Origin: a virus
Direction: 5' to 3' (one strand)
DNA length: 64,000 bases
Virus record (IMG/VR): IMGVR_UViG_3300043499_000238
Coordinates: 1-64,000 of that record
The position numbers were made by a program, and so were the translations under genes. Under the pieces are notes generated by a model. The model did no database searches, was not told where the DNA came from, and worked only from the letters and a program-made list of their open reading frames with translations. Numbering within the stretch: position 1 is the stretch's first letter; every line of letters begins with the position of its first letter. This document shows positions 60,544 to 64,000 of this stretch, piece by piece.

Positions 60544-61998
60544 GTGCCGAGGAAGAAGGCCGCAGCAGCGCCAGGACCGATGTCACCGGACGAGCTGCGC
60601 GCCGCATACATCCCCGGCGTGGGGCCGCAGGGATCGATCAACGGCGTCAAGCCGCACCGCACCGCCGCCGGTCGTGAGAAGCAGCGGGCCGCCCGTGAGG
60701 AGATGCACCGCACGATCCCGCAGCAGGAGCTGCCCGAGTCGGGCGAGGCCGTGCGCATGCCCAACCCGAAGTCAGCCAAGTTCCACAAGCCAGCCGTGAT
60801 GAGCGAGGCCGAGTCGGTGCAGGCGGCCAACGCTCGTGCGTCTCGCGCTGCGTGGGAGCAGACGCCCGAGGGCAAGGCGCGCACCGCCAACATGAGCGAC
60901 CTGATGGGCGCCGATGCCAAGGGGATGTCGATCCGCCAGGTGTACGGAGCCAAGAAGGCACCGACGCGCGACCCCGGCCCGGTGACCGGTCAGCTACAGC
61001 TCCCCGGCATGGCCGACCCCCACGCAGCTCCGCGCCCGGCGCGCTGGGAGGAGCTGTCGGAGGCCAACCGCAGCCACGCCCTCAAGGGGCTGGCGCTTCA
61101 CGGCACGAGCATCGAGCAGATGATCGGCGACTATGGAGCGCAGATCGACCAGGCCCACCACCGCGCCTGGCAGGCCGGTGCCGAGCGGCCCTTCTCGCAG
61201 GAGTTCTACAGCGTCGGTGAACCACGCCAGGTGATCAGCCAGTCGGCGCACGAGCTGGGCATCCCCGAGCAGATCCACTCGCACATGAACGCCCTCACGT
61301 CGCCGAACACCAAGTTCAGCCAGCGCACCAAGGAAGGCGAGACGGTCTACCCCAACAACCGCGCCGCCGAGCACGCAGTGCGTCACGTCCAGCAGGGTGG
61401 TGATCCGGCCGACCTGACCAACGCCTTCTCGACCACCGGCATGGAGCGCTGGAAGGGCGAGCACGCCCAGGGCTACGAGAAGAACATGATCAAGGCGGCG
61501 TCGTCGTACCAGCAGCACGAGGCTGGCGTTCCTCCGGCGGAGTGGGTGACCGGCAAGAAGGGCGAGGGTCCGTTCGAGTCATCGCCCAAGACCGGCCCGT
61601 ACTCCAACTCGTGGAACGACTCGCACCCGCAGTTCTTCGTCAGCGACGTGCACTCCGGTGGCGGCGGCTTCCTCCCCCACCTCTCATCGGACAAGCCGGT
61701 GCCGATGGAGGGCGGTCAGATCAAGCGCACCGCCTCGGGCAAGAAGGCGTCGGTGAAGAGCGAGCGCGAGGTCGGCATCGAGCGCACGCCGTTCTTCCAT
61801 GCCGCTGCCGACTACGCAGCGCGCCAGGCGCACGAGGCCCGCGGCATCGCTCACGTACGGGAAGGCCAGGCGGTGCAGTGGGGCGAGGAGCAACTGCAGC
61901 GCGGTGAGGCCGGGATGCGCGGCGCCCCCAAGCAGCGCGACGTCTACCCGGCGGCGGTCAACACCAAGCAGTTCAACCACCCGTCGCTGTTCGACTGA
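60544..61998 (+). CDS. DUF7178-like large phage protein
   Basis: 484 residues from GTG 60544. A Lys/Ala/Pro N terminus (PRKKAAAAPGPMSPDE), then about 170 low-complexity residues. The C-terminal two thirds have TSIEQMIGDYGAQIDQAHHR, ALTSPNTKFSQRTKEGETVY and PYSNSWNDSHPQFFVSDVH with GGGFLPHLSS. The sequence pattern K-x(n)-P-Y-x-N-S ... VDVH recalls phage DUF7178 proteins associated with the head region, but no function is established. Confidence 0.5.
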   Translation: MPRKKAAAAPGPMSPDELRAAYIPGVGPQGSINGVKPHRTAAGREKQRAAREEMHRTIPQQELPESGEAVRMPNPKSAKFHKPAVMSEAESVQAANARASRAAWEQTPEGKARTANMSDLMGADAKGMSIRQVYGAKKAPTRDPGPVTGQLQLPGMADPHAAPRPARWEELSEANRSHALKGLALHGTSIEQMIGDYGAQIDQAHHRAWQAGAERPFSQEFYSVGEPRQVISQSAHELGIPEQIHSHMNALTSPNTKFSQRTKEGETVYPNNRAAEHAVRHVQQGGDPADLTNAFSTTGMERWKGEHAQGYEKNMIKAASSYQQHEAGVPPAEWVTGKKGEGPFESSPKTGPYSNSWNDSHPQFFVSDVHSGGGGFLPHLSSDKPVPMEGGQIKRTASGKKASVKSEREVGIERTPFFHAAADYAARQAHEARGIAHVREGQAVQWGEEQLQRGEAGMRGAPKQRDVYPAAVNTKQFNHPSLFD

Positions 61999-62008
61999 GG
62001 AGACCACG

Positions 62009-62200
62009 ATGAGCAACTACGAGAACGAGCGGGAGATGTGGGACGACATCGCCCGCAACGATCGCCCGAGCGGCCGCATGATCCGTCGGGTCGGTGTGCA
62101 CCCCAGCAACTTCGGCAAGGGACCGGCGCTGCAGAAGAACGCGAGCGGAAGTGGGTACCACGTCAAGGGCGCCCCCGGCTTCGAGGACGATCCCGACTGA
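62009..62200 (+). CDS. small hypothetical protein
   Basis: 63 residues with GAGGAG upstream. Polar, basic and Gly-rich (RMIRRVGVHPSNFGKGP). Not recognised. Confidence 0.5.
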   Translation: MSNYENEREMWDDIARNDRPSGRMIRRVGVHPSNFGKGPALQKNASGSGYHVKGAPGFEDDPD

Positions 62201-62231
62201 TGGCCAGTTACCACTACCCAAGGGGAAGACA

Positions 62232-62450
62232 ATGAAGCAGCTCGCAACCGTCATGCTCGCCGAGATCATGGACTCGCCGGACTTCGCCGAGATCATGTTC
62301 CTCGTGGCGTTCATCCTGTTCGTCATCGAGGTCGTGCGTCTCGCCGTCGGCCGCGGCTCGGCGTGGGACTTCCACTGGATCCTCGTCGTCGCCGGTCTCG
62401 CCTGCATCTCTCTCGGGCTGCTCGCCCTACCGACCGGCGCAGCACCGTGA
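62232..62450 (+). CDS. membrane protein with two TM helices
   Basis: 72 residues; AGGGGAAG before ATG. TM1 FLVAFILFVIEVVRLAV, TM2 ILVVAGLACISLGLLAL. Holin-sized. Coupled to the next small membrane peptide. Confidence 0.55.
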   Translation: MKQLATVMLAEIMDSPDFAEIMFLVAFILFVIEVVRLAVGRGSAWDFHWILVVAGLACISLGLLALPTGAAP

Positions 62451-62557
62451 CGCCAGCCGTGCTGTCGGCGATCCTCGCTGATGGCATCTATGTCGGCGGC
62501 GGCTTCCTGCTGCTGGTGCTCGTCATCATCCTGATCGTCATCCTGCTGCGGAGATAG
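62447..62557 (+). CDS. 36-residue membrane peptide
   Basis: GTG 62447 overlaps the preceding stop. One hydrophobic helix, FLLLVLVIILIVILL, ending in Arg-Arg. Together with the previous gene it may form a holin/antiholin-like pair. Confidence 0.5.
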   Translation: MTPAVLSAILADGIYVGGGFLLLVLVIILIVILLRR

Positions 62558-62559
62558 CG

Positions 62560-62775
62560 ATGGCCGCCCACGATCATCTCGGCGCCCAGTTCGGTGTCGG
62601 CGACACCGTGCACGTACCAGGCCACGGGCCGGTCACCGTCGAGTCGATGAACAAGCGCTACTTCTCCGGCACCACGGCGTCCGGTGAGCGTCTCGGTCAG
62701 ACCGGCATCGGTCTGGCCGCCGGGCAGGGGATGCGTGGCGGCACCCCGTGGCGGGTCGAGAGAGGCGCCGAGTAG
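62560..62775 (+). CDS. small protein with DHL-type N terminus
   Basis: 71 residues. Starts AAHDHLGAQFGVGDTVHVPG, sharing the A-x-DHL opening of the ParB-like genes at 16695 and 17045; then a beta-rich domain. The shared opening may be a common signal for virion incorporation or partner binding (inference). Confidence 0.5.
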   Translation: MAAHDHLGAQFGVGDTVHVPGHGPVTVESMNKRYFSGTTASGERLGQTGIGLAAGQGMRGGTPWRVERGAE

Positions 62776-62778
62776 CTC

Positions 62779-63573
62779 GTGACGATCCGAGGCCGTATCT
62801 ACCGAGGGGAGGTGCGCCACGCCGTTCCGACGTACCAGCACCCCGACCCAGCGGCGCATGCGGCCGAGGATCCCGAGGGCTTCCTCCACCAGTGGATGCA
62901 GCCGCACTACCCGTACCCGAAGGGCTGGACCGGCGACGCTCCCACCGTCGGCCAGCACTGGACGCGCTCGCCGCAGAGCATCCCCGAGCGCTTCATCGAG
63001 CCGGTGCTGCTGCGCCCGCAGCCGGGTGTGCCGATGGGCAAGCGTGAGCAGACCGCCGTGATGCGCCGGGAGGCGACCGAGCAGGACACGGGTGGCCCGG
63101 GCTACGGCATGCCCGGCCACGAAGAGCACCAGGAGATGATGCGCAAGTACGCGGCGCATGCCGACCGAGCTGACCGTCAGGGCATCAACACGTACCACGA
63201 TCTCTCCGGCGGCGACCCGGACCGCCCGGGAGCGGCCAAGCCGTACAAGATGGCCGTGGTGTGGGAGGGCCAGCACCATGAAGCTGCCGAGCAAGGCACC
63301 AACTACGAGGACGAGCTGAACATCCCCATGGGTGAGCACGTCACCGTCACTGGTGCGCGCATCTACGTACCGAAGCCAGGCGTGGAGCACGACTTCCGGG
63401 CGCGCCACCCGTCGGTGTTCACGCCCGAGGAGCACGCCCACGCACGGGCCGACGTGATCACTCGATCGGCGTACAGCCACATCGACCCCCACTCGTCTAT
63501 CCCTTGGAGCCGGATCCAGTTCGAGAACGCTCAGCAGCTCAAAGTCGATCGCTACCGGGGAGGGTCGCGCTGA
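62779..63573 (+). CDS. possible ADP-ribosyltransferase-like protein
   Basis: 264 residues from GTG 62779. The order IRGRIYRGE (Arg of the R-S-E class), VGQHWTRSPQSIPERF (the Ser-Thr-Ser-like strand with aromatic), and NYEDELNIPMGEHVTVTG (Glu-x-Glu-type loop followed by a beta strand) matches the arrangement of ART-fold proteins. The central 60 residues are charged and helical. No signal peptide. It may be delivered or act in the cell on host or phage proteins. A family profile search would be needed to settle this. Confidence 0.4.
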   Translation: MTIRGRIYRGEVRHAVPTYQHPDPAAHAAEDPEGFLHQWMQPHYPYPKGWTGDAPTVGQHWTRSPQSIPERFIEPVLLRPQPGVPMGKREQTAVMRREATEQDTGGPGYGMPGHEEHQEMMRKYAAHADRADRQGINTYHDLSGGDPDRPGAAKPYKMAVVWEGQHHEAAEQGTNYEDELNIPMGEHVTVTGARIYVPKPGVEHDFRARHPSVFTPEEHAHARADVITRSAYSHIDPHSSIPWSRIQFENAQQLKVDRYRGGSR

Positions 63574-63616
63574 GCTACAGTGATCTTGAACGTTGGCGTG
63601 AAGAAGGGGACGAGTT

Positions 63617-63727
63617 ATGCGACAACCGGCTCGCCCTGGAGTAGTCGCTGACGACGGGGTCGGGCCGCAGGCACGCAGGTCCGGTTGGTCCGACCCCGAC
63701 CATTCGATGGAGGGCACGTACTGGTGA
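63617..63727 (+). CDS. small hypothetical peptide
   Basis: 36 residues; AAGGGG precedes ATG 63617. Pro/Arg/Asp-rich (RQPARPGVVADDGVGPQAR). The segment 63574-63984 has weaker coding character than its neighbours; this is the best frame in its first part. Confidence 0.35.
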   Translation: MRQPARPGVVADDGVGPQARRSGWSDPDHSMEGTYW

Positions 63728-63891
63728 TCTCGATCGGTGCTGGTGAAGCACGGGCACTTGCCCCTGACGCTTTCCTTGGATGCGACGTACAGCCTTCTGG
63801 TTCGCCGGACTGGCCGAGGCGGGACACCATGGTCTGTCGTTCAGGGAGAGAGACCCGGATGGATCCAGAGACCGACGAGGGCATCGGGTAG
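63724..63891 (+). CDS. doubtful small protein
   Basis: 55 residues from GTG 63724, overlapping the preceding stop. Gly/Asp/Arg-rich (ISIGAGEARALAPDAFLG). The low third-position G+C relative to its neighbours makes this uncertain; two other frames are also open here. Nothing more was recognised in 63892-63972. Confidence 0.25.
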   Translation: MISIGAGEARALAPDAFLGCDVQPSGSPDWPRRDTMVCRSGRETRMDPETDEGIG

Positions 63892-63972
63892 GCGTTCACG
63901 GACGTTGAGAAGTGCGGGGGGACCGTGATCCTCCCAATGCGGCGACGTGCCCTCCCTCAATCCAGCGAGCAG

Positions 63973-63978
63973 TACGGT
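63973..63978 (+). promoter_or_regulatory. -10 box for 63985
   Basis: TACGGT, TGGTCC, ATG 63985 (6 bases). Confidence 0.4.
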
Positions 63979-63984
63979 TGGTCC

Positions 63985-64000
63985 ATGGCCAAGCACGAGC
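63985..64000 (+). CDS. start of a gene cut by the window edge
   Basis: ATG 63985 opens MAKHE before the window ends. Placed after a leaderless-type box, so it is probably real; its identity cannot be judged. Confidence 0.4.

Noticed and set aside
1-64000. tRNA genes, CRISPR array, integrase or transposase
   Set aside because: Reading both strands I found no tRNA-like T-loop with matching acceptor stem, no regularly spaced repeats of CRISPR type, and no tyrosine or serine recombinase or transposase motif. tRNAscan-SE and profile searches were not possible here.

Overview
The window is a stretch of a double-stranded DNA phage genome (or an integrated phage) from a GC-rich actinobacterium. The grounds are a complete phage-type replication set, a large terminase subunit (57275-58861), a WhiB-family regulator (otherwise confined to Actinobacteria and their phages), gene starts chained by ATGA, GTGA and TGATG overlaps, and many genes whose start codon lies 6-7 bases after a -10 box, i.e. 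predicted leaderless mRNAs. The very Thr/Pro-rich secreted proteins recall Acidimicrobiia, but that host guess is weak. No integrase, tRNA, rRNA, CRISPR array or insertion sequence was seen. Portal, capsid, tail and lysis genes are not recognisable and probably lie beyond position 64000.

Layout. (1) 1-14.3 kb, + strand: replication and recombination, with a DnaC-like loader (cut by the window edge), DnaB-like helicase, CHC2/Toprim primase, SNF2 helicase, an Acb2/Tad1-like possible anti-defence protein, gp32-like ssDNA-binding protein, family A DNA polymerase, RecA-like ATPase, WhiB, Cas4-like nuclease and Hjc-like resolvase. (2) 14.3-21.6 kb: small proteins, including four ParB/sulfiredoxin-like paralogues. 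(3) 22-38.9 kb, + strand: about 46 small genes in runs, many headed by a leaderless promoter of one family, with a second SNF2 helicase, a DUF6011-like protein, a DUF2786 plus metallopeptidase pair and a MerR-like regulator. (4) 39.1-39.85 kb: a non-coding block packed with inverted repeats and copies of the 11-mer CAACGACGTTG. (5) 39.87-41.27 kb: four + genes, one secreted. (6) 41.35-46.97 kb, - strand: a cassette of 22 tiny overlapping genes. (7) 47-54.7 kb: an island of large secreted proteins on the - strand (two Asn/Gly/Ala repeat proteins, one mucin-like three-domain protein, one PT-linker protein) plus a methyltransferase and small membrane proteins. (8) 54.86-64 kb, + strand: DNA-binding and KTSC proteins, terminase, then small genes leading to the virion region.

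How it works together. Replication genes form one long translationally coupled run. The accessory genes appear to be wired as a regulon. At least 14 promoters share TTGnnn, a 16-18 bp spacer, TGCTAnnnTCAC, and a start codon as the first transcribed base; most carry CGTTGAACGAC-like or CAACGACGTTG half-sites inside or just upstream of the spacer, so one phage regulator could switch them together. A second promoter class (about ACTACGCTGGG then ATG/GTG) sits in front of the genes around the packaging and structural-looking regions. The most unusual items are this regulon, the cruciform-like block at 39.4 kb, a possible antisense RNA at 26.6 kb, a duplicated hairpin element at 20.24 and 21.71 kb, and the secreted repeat-protein island.
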